DNA of 64,000 nt from Karalla daura (lineage: Eukaryota > Chordata > Actinopteri > Chaetodontiformes > Leiognathidae): assembly GCA_029224185.1 (NCBI GenBank), contig CM055188.1:29831720-29895719 (forward strand), in the 5' to 3' direction. Positions within the stretch are counted from its first letter, which is position 1. Each line of letters begins with the position of its first letter. The notes under the pieces were generated by a model. It ran no database searches. It was given only the letters and a program-made list of their open reading frames with translations, and was not told where the DNA came from. Positions 45,056 through 58,400 of this stretch are shown here, in pieces. The translations under genes were made by a program, and so were the position numbers.

Positions 45056-46494
45056 ATATCTGCTGATGTTTCTTGAATAAGTTGCAAGATGTTAGAGACA
45101 GAAAATAGCTATCGACCGTCATCATTATGGGATTTATATGGCATACACATAACTTTGAATTAACATTATTCCTTGTGGTGTCCATTGTGTTTCTGTTGAT
45201 ATCTATGACTTTCAATTTACTATACTTATTATAATATACTTATTGCAGAAAACTAAGCTCAGACTTCTGTATGTGACCTAGAGGATGAGAATGGGGCAGC
45301 ACAGGAAGGAGTTAGATTCTCTCATGTCTCTTGTCTGTTCTTTCAGGTAGATTGTGATGGAGCGGATCTAATCCATAGGACTGTAGGAGTGATGCTGTGT
45401 TTTACTACCTATCTGAGATGTTTGTGCTCTTTTCCTCTGGAATTAAAGGAAATACAAAAATGACTTTAATCAAAACAAATGCACAACAAACAGAAAATCC
45501 CACACTGCTAATATAACTTGTCTTATGTAGATAATTTTGTCCAGCTGTCCAAACACAGGAAAACTCAACTCAATAACAGTGGAACTCATGATCCACATGT
45601 TCATTTAGAAAGAGTTTAGATATATTATTGAATCTTAGCATTCATAAAATGAGGCCTTTTTCCTTATTACTCTAAAAATGTTTAGGATGTTTCTCGGGGG
45701 CCGAGACGTGGAGGGACTTAAGAAGATTTGACTTTGAGCTGGAATATCCTCATTCTAAATTAACTGTACATAGTGAAATATGCCAATCCACCCTGTCCTT
45801 AAAATGTTTGGACTGAAAATCACAAATTCAACCCTCATCCTTTTTCAACACGAAAAGACAAGGACTGACAATAGCTTCTTAGATTTATCCTCTGAATGTA
45901 GCCGTTCTAAAAGTGTATTCAGTAAATATAAAAATGTATTTAAGGTGTTGGGGCCATCGAGTCAGGAGATGATAACCGTAATTAGGATTCATCCTCAGGG
46001 CGGCATGAACATCTGCACCAAATTTAGCAGCATGTCATTCAAGGGCTGTTGAGATTTTCCAGTGTGGAACAAAGAAATGACTGAAAACCGAACACCCATA
46101 TAACAGGATTGATTTCTTCATCTTACTGACCTTAAATTAGAGTCTCAAAGACGGTTTCCAATTCTGTGAGACTTCAGTGTGGACTTTGCATGCTCTTCCC
46201 ATGAGTGTTACTCTGGATACTCTGATTTCCATACACAGCAAAAAAAAAAAACACAAACAAAAATGCATAAAGGTTGATTGGAGAGACTCCACTGTGTATT
46301 GCCACTTGAAGTGAGAGTGAGAGTAAATCATGTGTGTAAATCATCTTTGATGGAATAATGACCTTTCCAGGACGTTTTCCTTCTCTCACCCAATGTGAGT
46401 AAACACTAATGTGTATAAAGCAGATAAGGTAATAGGTAAATGAACACAAATTCTGCCAACCTCAATTCATATTAAAGTTTTTCTTGACTTCTAC

Positions 46495-46536
<42 letters not shown>

Positions 46537-49500
46537 CTTCCCTCTCCAGGCCTCTGTGATTCAGTCCCTCGTGGAAAAGCCAGACTTCTCCTTCAGGGAA
46601 TTCTTCCCGCAGAGAGGAATATTGCTCAGTACTTGTCTCTGTCTTGTGTGCTGTGCATGTATGTGTGTGTGTGCTACAGTTTGAGCTCTTTGATGGCAAA
46701 GAGGAGGATGGGCAGGTGGCCCAAGTATGTGTTTATGTGTGTAGGAGAGGGGACGCTTTGTGGACCTCTTCTGTAAAAACGTTCTTGGATGATTGAAGTA
46801 CAAAAAGAATAACAAACAACGTTCCCCTCGGATGACAGATGTCTCCTCTTGATAAATTCTTCAGAAACCCCCCAATTACTCCAGGTTACTGAGCCATTAT
46901 CTAACATTCCCGGTCTCTGACAATGTAATACTTTGTTTTCACCTTTCGTCCAGTTGAAAACTATATAATCTATAATGAAATGGATTTATGTTGTCACTAG
47001 TGCTACTTTTTAAAGTTGAGTCAGGCATATAGACATCTCCAAAACATCACAGACATAAATAATCCAAAGAGTTCAATCAGAACTGTGACTTAACAAATTA
47101 AATTTTGCATATCAAGATACAGGAATCACAGAAAGTGAAGCTTGCCGCCTGTATTATTGAACAGCAAACTGCACTGCAAACCAAATGTACCAAAAACAAA
47201 ACAAAAACACAAAAAAGCACAAAAAAATCTATCTATTGACCAATACAAATGTTTAAAGATGGAATAAAGGTAGCTCGTTCTCTATATCTTTCTTTTATAG
47301 ACAATTCTCAACGAGGTGGCATGTAATCTTCTTCAACACCCACAACCCTCCTCATGCTTTTCATCCTTTCACCCCCCGGGCGCCACGTCAGGTGATGTCA
47401 TCGGAGATGAAGCTGATGTTCACACAGTACGATATGTGAGTCACCACCACTCTAGGCCTAGAGTGAGCAGAAGTGGCAGGTAAAAAAATAAAAAATAAAA
47501 CAGGTGAATCCAAACAGAGACAGAATATGATGTAAAATTTGAGCGTGACACAAACCATACTGCGTTTCCCACCGTTTTCATACAAGTAGGCAAGTAAATG
47601 AAATCACACAGGTTTGGTAAAGTTTCCAATGTCACTGCTCCCAGTTCTTCTTCAATATCTGGTCCCTCCTGATTGTGGCTCAAACGTGTCACTAATGCGC
47701 TCTGTGGCTGCATTTGTCTATTTACTACTTAGTCCGGGAAAGATTTACAAGGCTCCAATGTTTTGCAAGGGATCCAAAGCCACATGATCAATCATGCGTG
47801 TGGTAGGCGCGACAATGAAGACGGCCAATCAGAGCAAAGCCTGCGTGAGGCTGCCTCCATTCAAGCACTCTGCGTTCAACAAACGTTCACGTTCAGGTCC
47901 TGCAGTAAGCTGCATCTGACTGGAACCAGCTCTCAGGTAATTGCATAACACAGCGTGGCTATTTCTTGCTCAACTGTGAGTGGGCCATGTGGCTCTGGAT
48001 GATCACACTGGCATCTTGTCCCTGAATGATGAATACACTGGGAGATTGACCTTAATTGAGTTTGATTGCAGCATCTTCCAGCGGGGCTCAGCAAAATAAA
48101 CTGAATAGGTTTAGTGGTCTGTGATGAGATCTTTTCTTTCGATTTCTCCTAATTGTGAACATGGCGGGTGTTGTGGGGCTGCACAGGCTGAACAGGAGGC
48201 CACAAATCTATACAAGCAAGCAGGCTCCTTGAAAAGGTCAAAAAACAAATAGCAAAGGCTGAAAAAACATGCTTGTTTAGGTTAGGATGCTGGATAACAG
48301 CCTTAGGAAAAGGATAGGCTCTGTTTTCTCTTCTACACCTGCCTCATAAAAGTATAAATCCACTTGTGTGTTTATCACAGTTATAAGCCTTTAAATTGTT
48401 CTGAACAGTTCGCCTGACCCTGAAGTCACAGGCTCCCATTGTTGTCAGAAATCCATTCAAAGCTGTTCAGAAAAGTCGTTGTGCAATTTGAAAATTACCT
48501 TACAAATATCACATCTTATTCCTAAGCTTAACTATCAAGAAACTTCAATCTGCCTCGCTTTTTTTAAAATTATCTATTCTTTTTCCATTTTGTTTCTGTT
48601 TTGGAGAGGTAACATCTGTTCACATGTGTTATCTGAAGTAATCTGAAGTAAGTTCAGGGATTCAGGGTGTCTCTTTGAGGTTTATTCTTTGCAAAGAAGG
48701 TGACACAGTCAAACAAAGGGGGTGACAAATGGAGCAGAGGATAGAGATGTTTTACAGTGTGAAGTGCATGTAGGCACATTCCATGATGTGCAAGTTGTAC
48801 CTGTCTTGTGGAGTCAGGGTAGGTTTACCAGTATCAGAGTAAATTCTGTCAGAGAGAGTAACAGTGGGTGGCACAAGCTGTACTGCAGTCGTGACAGCAA
48901 AATTTGTGAATGCACAGATATGTGAGTGTGGGAATACAGACACAGGTATTCAGGAATAAGAGAAGAATGTGAATACCTTCATGTTCTATTACACATCCCA
49001 GCCCTACTGGTAAAGGCTCAATACAGGTGTGTTACACTTTTATGTTTACTAATCTTGTTTCCAAGCATCATGTGTAAATGAGGGCATACATTACCTCCCC
49101 ACCTGTTCTGTTAATCAGCTAGCCTTGTATACTACTACAACTACTGTATTTCTTTATTATTATGTAGTTTGAATGTTTATCTGTGAGTCAGTCTAGATTC
49201 TATCCACTAAATGACCAAATGTGAATGCCATTTGGCAGCTATAATACTTAAATGTTTTATCTATATCACCTTTGCTCAGTGGTTTTCTAACTTGAGGTGC
49301 AGTCCTTGGGTACACCCAGTTTCTATGGTTACACTTCGGCATGCAGTTCAAGAGTCCTCTGGAGCAGCACAACCGATACATAACCTTTCAAAGCTGACAG
49401 ATAGAAGATGCAAGGTGATGTTGCTAGCACTGCATTATAAGAATGCGGCAAGAATAGACATTTTCAAGGAAGCACACTGCACCAGATTTCTGAGTTTTGA

Positions 49501-50212
49501 CGCCAACTCAAACTTAAACGATCACCTTTTGCAGTCGTTCCAGTCAATTTATCTTTATGTGGCAAGACTTCAAAATCTTGTTGTACATACTGCATAAAGG
49601 ATTCCAAACAGTCTGTAATATGACAAGTAAACCAGAGCTCTTGGATGAAGCCACAGATTTGAGACTATGAGAATCTGCCTTTGAACTATAGCATACATCT
49701 GTTGAGCTACCCCCTGCCTCTTTCTCAGCATCTCCGGCCCCCTCCTCCCCACTGGCCCCCCCGTCACACCAGATGCTTAGCTTTTATGTCCCACAGGGTT
49801 AAATGTCCTTTGTTGTCCGCAAGGTCAGGCTTCCCTGTGACAACTTCACAGGAAATTGAGGTTGCAGGTTGAGAGGACAGCATGGGTAATTTCTAGAGAA
49901 AAGAACATGAACTGCTCTATCTCATGCATTAGGGGTGAAGTTCAAAAAGAGCAAATCTGAGATGAAATGGTACGTAAAATGTGAATTTGATGCAAACCCA
50001 TCCAAATGATGATTCCAATGGTTCCTTCTGTGATTCTGGCTCAGAAAAATAAGGCTAGAGGCCACCTTGCTTCATTGCTGTGTTCTCTGTTTATGAAGAT
50101 GAGCAAAAATGCAAAAAAAGAGAAAGAAATAACAAGATCTGTGAAGAAAACATATTATTACCATAATACCATAATATTCCCACAACATGTTATGACTCTA
50201 AATATGCTCCTA
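45056..50212. other. Gene-poor, mostly unique DNA
   Basis: No exon is convincingly seen. A (CT)18 run lies at 46498-46533, with a clean CTCTCCAG acceptor-like end at 46549 but no long frame after it. 47815-47835 has a CCAAT box (GGCCAATCAGAGC) in a slightly GC-richer patch (47730-47930) without a TATA box. 49278-49320 starts 'CAGTGGTTTTCTAACTTGAGG', resembling a hAT terminal repeat, with no partner. Confidence 0.35.
46498..46533. repeat. (CT)n microsatellite
   Basis: Pure CT run of about 18 units. Confidence 0.95.
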
Positions 50213-50500
50213 CGTGTGAGCGTGAGGGTGAATGGTTTTTGTGCCCTTCAACAAACTGGCAACCTGTCAAGGGTGTATTTCATGCATTCACTTCACTGTC
50301 CTGTATGTTAGCTGGAGATTAGATACCTGCTGTACTGCTAAAGCACAAACTGGGTGAAGAGGGCCTCCCTATGTGGAGTTTGCATGTATGTGAATGGGTT
50401 TTCTCCTGCTTTTCATTCATTGTCCAAAAACATGCATGTTTGGCCTGATTGGTGACTTTAAGATTGCCATTAGGTGTGAAAGAGAAAGGTGTTAGTTCCC
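50213..50500 (+). mobile_element. SINE-like fish repeat, two pieces in shuffled order
   Basis: 50213-50325 holds the downstream part ('GTGAGGGTGAATGG', 'CTGGCAACCTGTCAAGGGTG', 'TTAGCTGGAGATTAG'). 50357-50500 holds the upstream part ('GGGCCTCCCTATGTGGAGTT', 'GTTTTCTCC', 'TCCAAAAACATGCATGTT', 'GATTGGTGACTTTAAGATTG'). In the family the order is the reverse, so two partial copies lie side by side or one copy was rearranged. Confidence 0.65.
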
Positions 50501-50809
50501 TTCCTCATGAAGTACAGTCCAGGGAGTGTGACCTGCCTTTACCTTATAGGTAAGCTGCATTTAGGCTCCATGTACAGTGCAAAGAAAAAGGATGGAGGGT
50601 AACTAAATGCTGAAACAATTACAGTAGTAGTTACCTTCTTTAAGTCTTAGAATAACAACCAAAATGTGGCCCAGGATGAGAATGAGTTTGACACCTGCGA
50701 GCTTGAGAAATAAAACACCTTGTAAATACAAATGGACATAAAAAAAACAGAAATTCCCACTGGAATTCAGATACAGTTTCACAGGTTGAGGGGACTTCGT
50801 CTCATCTGA

Positions 50810-50867
50810 CTCCAGGTGTGTGCGTGTGTTCGTGCGCGAGCGAGCGCGCACGCGGGAGGAACGGAGA

Positions 50868-50907
<40 letters not shown>

Positions 50908-51371
50908 CGATGGATGCCCGGAGCGCAGTGACATCAAAACGCCTCTACCACCGATGACCTAGAAATGGAGCGTGTGCGTATCTTGTATGCGTAAGCGACA
51001 GCGAGGCTTCACGTGGCTCAGGCAGCTGTTTACGTTGACGATTACGTGTAAAAAAAAAACTCATTGCAATTGGATCGAATTCCCTTAAAGCCCTGCGCTG
51101 TGTGTATTTTTAGGAGTCATTAAAGAGGAAACAATCCAGTTGATGAAATACATGCGTGCGCGCGTGCGTGTGTTTGTGTGGGTGTATGTGTGTGTGTGTG
51201 TGTGTGGTCTCCTCGCGGTCATCCACTGTTGCACTGTCTCGCGATGTGCCACGAGAAATTGTTACATTGTCTGATACGCGTGACAATAAATCCAGCGGGG
51301 AGTGAACACACCAAACGCGTCGACGGTATCGATATATCGATTATAAAAGGCTGGTGCCCGACAGAGAGCTG
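50810..51371 (+). promoter_or_regulatory. Likely promoter of a plus-strand gene
   Basis: CpG-richer than its surroundings (for example GTGCGCGAGCGAGCGCGCACGC at 50831, and ACGCGTCGACGG at 51315). It contains a GA run (50864-50908), a GT run (51186-51207) and CACGTGGC at 51011. A TATAAAAG box lies at 51342-51349, immediately after a 14 bp palindrome ATCGATATATCGAT (51328-51341). Start of transcription would be expected near 51370-51380. The downstream exon with a strong donor supports the call. The gene is not identified. Confidence 0.6.
51342..51349 (+). promoter_or_regulatory. TATA box
   Basis: TATAAAAG, followed by G, in the CpG-richer promoter stretch and about 400 bp before a consensus splice donor. 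Confidence 0.6.
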
Positions 51372-51373
51372 TG

Positions 51374-51746
51374 GTGTGTGGTACCCCTACCATCACCAAC
51401 CTTCACCACCACCATCACCATCCCCTCACCACCCCCTCACCCCTCCCGCGCTCCCCGTCGCGACATATATACGCTCACACGCCACACACACACACAAAAG
51501 CACACACACGTACATGCACACACACACGCACAGCAATCATCGGGGATTGGAGAAGCTGTGCCTGTGGTAGGCGGAAGCCTGACACTCTCCACATCCCACT
51601 TTTTGAGGAGATTACGAGGACAATTCGCCGCTGACACATGACAGAGAAGCTGAGAGGCTGTGCGCAGGGACGGACGGAGGCACTGGAGCTCCTGTGTGGA
51701 GATATTTGGAGTTTGAGGAGGACACGCTGGTGGTAACCTCTCCGGG
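51374..51746 (+). other. Likely first exon (5' UTR) ending at a strong donor
   Basis: The start is inferred about 30 bp after the TATA box. The exon ends TCCGGG/GTAAGT, a full-consensus donor at 51747-51752. It includes CCA/CAT-rich and (CA)n text, then purine-rich sequence. ATG codons are followed early by stops (one at 51638 gives only a short frame), so the exon is probably non-coding. It might instead have a short upstream ORF role. The gene continues to the right, beyond the window. Confidence 0.5.
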
Positions 51747-52439
51747 GTAAGTGGAAGCAGCGTGTTTGACATTGCACACATTGATCAATCAACCTGCTTT
51801 GTGTGTGTGTGTGTGTGTCTGTGCATCATGCATGCATATGAAGACAAATCACAAAGAAGCGTGCATGCGACTCTCAACCCCCCATCTCCCTCTCTCTCTC
51901 TGTTGTTCTGAATTTAAATGCACAGACAAAGTCAAGGCATGCATGTGGGGACGCGGCTGTGGAGGGAGGTGATATTACCACAATTCAGTGGCAATGTCAG
52001 ACAATGTGTCTCACCGAACATGTATTTTGTTCGCTTTCAGTAAAGCGTGGTGAGAAATGAAGAGTTCTCCCATCACAGAAAAGAACAGAGAGCCTCAAAC
52101 CTCATTGCACAGAAACAGTAAATCCTACAGGTACAGCGAAATTACAGAGGCATGTTCTACGTACAGTTTTAGGTGGCAACATAGCATTAATGCCACGTGA
52201 CTATTGTTTAATAAACGATGAAAGTTAAAATAAGTGGAATTTGATTTGTGGTTTCTTGGGTGCTACTTCTTTTAATAGTCATTGCTGTGAATGGGGGACG
52301 TTATGTTTACAAGCACCATAGTGTTTGTACAGAATATTTCCTCCACCAGTCAAACAGATATACAAGTTTTACCCTTAAACATTGCACCTGGAAAATTCCT
52401 ATGGATTTCTTTTGATGTCATTCTGTAATGCCTTTGCGT
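51747..52439 (+). other. Start of the presumed first intron
   Basis: Begins GTAAGTGGAAGCAG and contains (GT)n at 51800-51818 and a (CT)n at 51888-51901. No coding exon. Confidence 0.4.
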
Positions 52440-52660
52440 ATACAGGATGAGGAGAGTTGTGCAGTACTGGGAGTTTAAGGAGGACACAGTAGTAACCTGA
52501 CCTTTAAGTAGGAGCAGTATTTGACACTGGCTCATATTTTAATTGATCAGTTTTTTGTGTGTGGATATGCATGTCCATCATGTATGAAGACCAACATCAC
52601 TAAGATGCACACATGGGGAACACACTCCCTGTTGTTGTCCTGATTTTAGATAGTGTGATT
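52440..52660 (+). repeat. Decayed copy of the exon 1/intron 1 border
   Basis: Aligns in order with about 51640-51930. Shared blocks are GGAGTTT(G/A)AGGAGGACAC, a GTAACCT, 'AAGTGGAAGCAG' versus 'AAGTAGGAGCAG', TTTGACA(T/C)TG, TTGATCA, ATGAAGAC and CTGTTGTT(G)TC/TCTGA. The donor GTAAGT has become TTAAGT in this copy, so it should not splice. Offset is about 790 bp. Confidence 0.75.
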
Positions 52661-54787
52661 TAGTCCAGGTGTGCATACTGTGGTACTTACACTACTGCCC
52701 TCTCACCCCTTGGTCGGCGAATGAATATTGATCAGTATTTATTGGTACAAAACAGTCTTTTTTAGTGATATTTTCTTTCCTCCCCTCTAAAAAGTTCCTT
52801 TGGATAAAAGCTGGTTACCTGTCTTTTATTAGTTTCTAAAGCTAGCAGTGGAATTTATAAAGTGTGAAGGACAGATGATAAAATAAATATACTATGTTCT
52901 GTAGATAGGTATAGGTATAGGGAATCATCTCTAGAGAAAGATGAAACTCCCACTTGATCATCATGTGGGGCTTCAGTGACTCATGTGTGGGAATTATTGA
53001 TCCCTGTTGTGTGTATTTGTGTTAAGAAATGTTATATATAACAGTGTTATGAATTGGCACTTTAAATAAGGCAGAGTCAAACTGAATTGGGCCACACAGA
53101 GCACTTGAGAGTTTGGCTACACTGTTTGCACTGAAGGTCAGCCTGTTCAAACCAGTGCTCCCAGTGTCAGCTCTCGCCACCGAGTGGAGCAGCTTTAGTG
53201 GGATCAAACCTGGGCCATCGAAGGGACCTACTGGGAGCTGTTCCATGACCCTGTATGAACCACTGTGGCATTTTAATTCCAGGTCAGGCTTTTTCCTGCG
53301 ACAAACTCTGAATCAGACCCGTTCCTGCTTTTACTGTCAGCAGTTACAGTATTTGCAGAGTTTCAGCAGTAGCAGAGTTTGCCTCGGAAGCAGGTTCCTC
53401 TGAATGCAATATGTCAGTGTGAGGCTCGACTTAGAGATATTAAGATGTTCACATTCAGATATGCTGTCCTATGTTCTGAGAGGTGCTGGTGCACAGCTGG
53501 CTTTCACCACGTCGCTGCCTGGTGGCAGGTGCCATCTGGTTTCCCTGCTCGGTGATCCTGCTGTGTCTGAGGGACAGACTCAGGTGCCGAGAGGCTTCTT
53601 GTATGTGATGTGATGGAGAAATGCACCGTTTATGTATTATGTAAGTGCAACGTTTCTGAATTCCACCTTAATTTGACAGCGTCTGCTGAAGAGGGACAGG
53701 GAAGGCAGGGGGTCATCAGGGGATTACATGCATCAGGAGAGCTCATTTACTCTAGAGCTGCAACAACATATCATTTACTGGACTATATGAAATACAACTA
53801 CTTCAGTGACTGATTAGTCAATTTGATATGAGCACATGAGCATTTAAAGGTGAGTTCTCTGCTGTTAACATGGAAGCTATGGAGCGCTGAGAAAAATCAC
53901 CTCAGATTCTGTTTCACAAGGTCTTTTACAATCCTGTTTTCTGTGTGAGAATAAAATGTTTGTTTTCTGTACTAGTCAGCTATTGCTCAGGTCCATCGCA
54001 TATTTGTTTTGTAACCAGCTGCTTTACGCTAGATTTGTGTCTCCCGTGAGTGGCAGGAATGATCGCGTGACTTAAGATTCCTCGCTAAACAACAGAGTTA
54101 AGCAACTTTCTGCCAAGATGGTATCTGAGCAATACAGAGATATGGAAAGTATGCACAAATGAAGTGCACCTTCATTTTTACTCATGTACCTCAACAGGGG
54201 CGGATATACACAAATTGTTTTGCAGGATTTTTTTTTCTGTCTTAAGAGATGCTTTTCAGATCTTGAAATTTATACCTGAATGAGGGTGTGATGATGTTTT
54301 GGGATATGTTGTACATCTTTTGGGGGAGAAGAACAGTTTTTCAACTGTGGTCCCTCTTTCAACGAAATGCACTTTATTTCACCCAGGAAATGCAGCTTAT
54401 TTGGTTGGTGCAAACAATTTAGTCACCAATGGACAACACTGAGGGGAAACCAGTTAACCAGATATCTCTCACAGAACACAATTTAGTACATAGATTTAGC
54501 TTTTTCATCCACCTGAAGCTTGGCGTAAAATACTATAAACTCTAGACTGATAAATCTCTGACAGCAGCACGTTTCCTGGAGTCACCTTCAGCAGATGAAA
54601 CGGGCAGACGTTCGCTCCTCGGTGATGAGTCACCTCGCGTGCAGCAGGAGAGATTGAGGCTGCAGAACTTTGTCCAGACCTGGTCACAGCCTGTGTCTCA
54701 GTCCCTGGCATTGTGATTGACTGACTCCTCTCTATGTGGCCCGGTCGTAGCATCACAGAATAAAGCCACAGTGTGGGTGAGATGATC

Positions 54788-54860
54788 CATTTCAATTCAG
54801 TTTTATTTTAAGTGCCAGATCATAACAATGTTATCTCAAGGTACTTATCATTATAGGTAG
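54788..54860 (-). mobile_element. Scrap of LINE 3' end
   Basis: 'TTCAATTCAGTTTTATTTTAAG', 'GCCAGATCATAACAATGTTATC' and 'TCAAGGTACTT' match the common fish LINE tail 'ttcaattcaattttatttatatagcgccaaatcacaacaa...atctcaaggcactt'. Orientation is inferred from that tail. Confidence 0.5.
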
Positions 54861-55130
54861 TCTGCACTAAACTACAAATATGAGGGAGTCGATGGCAACG
54901 AGCTTGTGCTCTGGAGGGTGATTAAAACCTTTGCTAGTGTGTTTCGGGTTGTGTTTGTGTGCAATGTGCTTGTGTGTTTGAATGCATATGAATAAAACTT
55001 AGGGGAACGTAGTGCAGTTTGACATCTAGCCTCAAGTGAAAAGTGCAGATGTACACAAGTATGAATTATGCAACACAAAGCACAATACATTTGTAATGAG
55101 TCTATTGCATAGAGTAAGAATCTATGAACG

Positions 55131-55160
55131 GTATATATATATATATATATACACACACAC

Positions 55161-55214
<54 letters not shown>

Positions 55215-55216
55215 GT
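55131..55216. repeat. Compound (TA)n(CA)n microsatellite
   Basis: Alternating blocks of TA and CA, symmetrical around 55173, so single strands could fold. Confidence 0.95.
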
Positions 55217-55410
55217 GCACATGAGAATTTGTAAAAGTGGAAATGATAACAGATATGAACATGATATAATTTGGACAATACATAGACAGAAATTTACATT
55301 TTCAGAAGAGAATAAATATATTTTCACAGTCATACACATATTATATAGAGTGTAGATGGGTAAGGGTAAAAGTTCAGGTTTATCAGGCTGGAATCAGAGC
55401 TGTGTATATG

Positions 55411-55414
<4 letters not shown>

Positions 55415-55468
<54 letters not shown>
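55415..55468. repeat. (TG)27 microsatellite
   Basis: Pure TG run of 27 units. Confidence 0.97.
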
Positions 55469-55469
<1 letters not shown>

Positions 55470-58400
55470 CAGGTAAAGGGTGGGTTGTTTAGCAGGAAAA
55501 AAAAAAAAAAATTCCCCACAATTGACATTATGGGTTAACAAAAGTGTGTTATAAAGGTTTTATCTTTTGTGAGAAGAAGTTTTTTTACGCTTTTTGAAGG
55601 TAAGAAACAGTTGAAATCGTGGCCTCGGTCCTGCCTGTAGCAGAGAAGAAACTGTCAGTATTAGTACAGTACTCGGTTTGCTTTCTTATAAAGTGGCTCT
55701 GTCTTCTGGCGCATTTCTTACTACAGAGATTGACCGAGTTGCTGTTAACTTTGATCCTGTCCTGCAGCAGCATTGGTTTACCTCTGCAGGAATGAAAAGA
55801 AAACATGAAGGGATTGTTCAGTCTTAGGGCGTAATAGAGAAGAAAGGAACACCCTGCTGGGACTTTGTCGATGGTATTAAACTATGAAAGGTCATGAGTT
55901 TCTGCCTGGCCCTCAGGTTTTACAGAGATTTGATTTTGGTCTTTAAAAAGACAAAACAGAGGAGGTCCCTTAACTATTTCTTTTTTCTGGTCATAAAGAG
56001 GTAGAGTTTTCTTTGTACTGTCCAAATTAACTTTTGAAATGTCTCTGAACTCTGTTCATGGTTTTAAAAGCGTCGGGTAAATGATTACAGTGTCTGTTCA
56101 GTTCACACATTGGTGGCGACATGATGGACAAATAGTAACACAAACAAATCAATATAAGATATTGGTTTTCATTGAATTATGGAATCTGATATATTTGCCA
56201 AAAAAAACACAAGCGTCCTGTTGAGAGCATACAAACATATTTGCTTGTGCTATTTTTGACATTTTCAGAGTGTGGAGTGCTTCGTGAGTAACTGGGTTCG
56301 AGTACGTACTCGGGAACACCATGGATCAGTCGATGCTTGTGTAAGGTCATACCTCGAAACATAAATGCCAGCTCATTGGATAAATGAGCTCCAAATTGCA
56401 CCCTTGATGCTGCACTGACTACCAATTAGGGGGGGGGGGTGAAAAATATCTCAGATTCATGCTTTACAGGAGCAGCTGCCTGTTGTGAGTAAGAAGTTCT
56501 GCATGTACTGTTTTACCAAAGTGTGATATGATCAGACATCCTTCCTACAAGAGTTCAAAGATTCTGTTGTCACGGTGTACATTATAATATAATAAACAAT
56601 ACTGTATTCTTAGCTTTACGTTCCTTAAATGTTGAATTTAGTTTTCACATCTTCCATAAACTTAGTGGAAAGTTTTCTATATTTACAGCTATGAGTCCTA
56701 TTCATTCGTCAGAGGCAGAGAGTAAAAAGCCCCTCTACCACTGCTCTACATCAGACAAATAAAACAAAACAAACAAACAGTTCTGACTCTTATAGCGTTG
56801 TGTCCCGTGTGTCCAATCTAAACCAAACCCGGAGAGGGAGTTACAGGAATGACTCGATGGACATAATGTGGTTCTGGCGCTTAAACTGGAGCTTTTTGTG
56901 TGTGTTTTTGCTCGTCCGTGAACATGTACATTTACACAGTTGCACAGTTCTTTGATCTTAAGCCTTTACATTGATCTGCTAATTCTGTGTGCCCGCTGAG
57001 TTTCCCCCTCAGTGGATTGGGATTTGAACGTCCGTGGTGCTGGAGCATGTGACAGAGTCAGCAGTGCAACCACCACCATGGTGGTCACCAACTGTGCGTG
57101 CTGTACTTCCAGCTCCCTTTCTTCTACTCTCCTCCCATGTGATGAGGAGGAAGTCGGGGGATGGAGGAAGGGGGGAATTGGGGGACCGTGCCAGGAGAGG
57201 ATGGCACTTTGTTTGAGGCGCACATGATTGAGAGAAGACAGAGATGGCTTTGAGCAGAGTACTGTTTAGAGGGAATTGTCTGGGAGAGGAGCCGATGCTG
57301 CATTTTGTCCCATTGTTCAAAATAATGTACAGCAGGCGCTCAGTTGTCCTTCACTGCTCTCCTGTATGTTCATTCCTCTTACAGTACAATCTCCTTTCAG
57401 CACAGTCTTAAAATGCACTGTGTGAGATCACCAAGGCTGACTGAAAAAACAAAATGTCCAGTTCTGCCTCTTTTATATGAAGCAACGTCTCTGAGGTAGA
57501 GCCGCATTCATCGTGATCCAGAATGGTTGAATGGTCTCTAATTTTAACGTAAACGCTGTGGAACATTGGCTCATCATGGACGCCTCAGATTCAATATATG
57601 GTGTATCTAAGTGGTAAGTGGAGCAATACAGCTGTGTAGCACATATACGTCCAGCCTTATATAGCTGAGCCACAGGAGGAATGAGATATTGAGGCAGAAC
57701 AAGGAGCACATACACTAACATTTCACTGCCTTGCAGCTGTGTACCATCATTCATTTGTGCACCTTAATGTTGGTCATGTTGGACATGTGCATTGTTTCAA
57801 AGATGGGGATGGGGAATGGTATGGTTTGCATCACACAGTTGCCATTCAACAGTGCCAAGGTAAAAGTGTCTTTTTCACTCTAGGTCCCCTTTGAAAGCAG
57901 ATTTATGATTTCATTTCATTTGTCCTCCACAACAGTTGTGTGATCTGTCATACAAGCAGTGTAATCAGATGAAACACCTCTGCACTTACTATACATACTA
58001 TACAAGAAAAGTTCTTATGACTCTGACAGCCTGAATATATGATGAAACGTAGCTACATTGTAACATCACTTTATCGTTATAAAACCAGATTTAAAAGAAA
58101 TGTGCACGTACCAAACACATATTTCACCCAGAATGCAGCTAAAATGCAATAAGACATGGAGCAGTGTGTCGTTGGTATTATGCTGCACATCTAGATGAAT
58201 GAGAGAGAAATTTACTATAGAAAATAAATTAGCCTTGCCAGATAGAGGCTGGAGATAATATGTGTTAACTCATACATGACAGGGGACTTTTCTACAACTA
58301 TGATTATGTAAGATGTTCTGCACAGCACATTTCCAGACTTGAAATTAGAGATGTCAGATTTCCCCTAGGGAGAGGAAGAGTAAATTGTGTGCATGTACTG

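Noticed and set aside
47730..47948. Second promoter with CCAAT box
   Set aside because: One CCAAT word in a modestly GC-richer patch, without TATA box, CpG cluster or following donor, is not enough.
49278..49320. hAT-like end CAGTGGTTTTCTAACTTGAGG
   Set aside because: Only one end is visible, and similar words occur by chance in old repeats.
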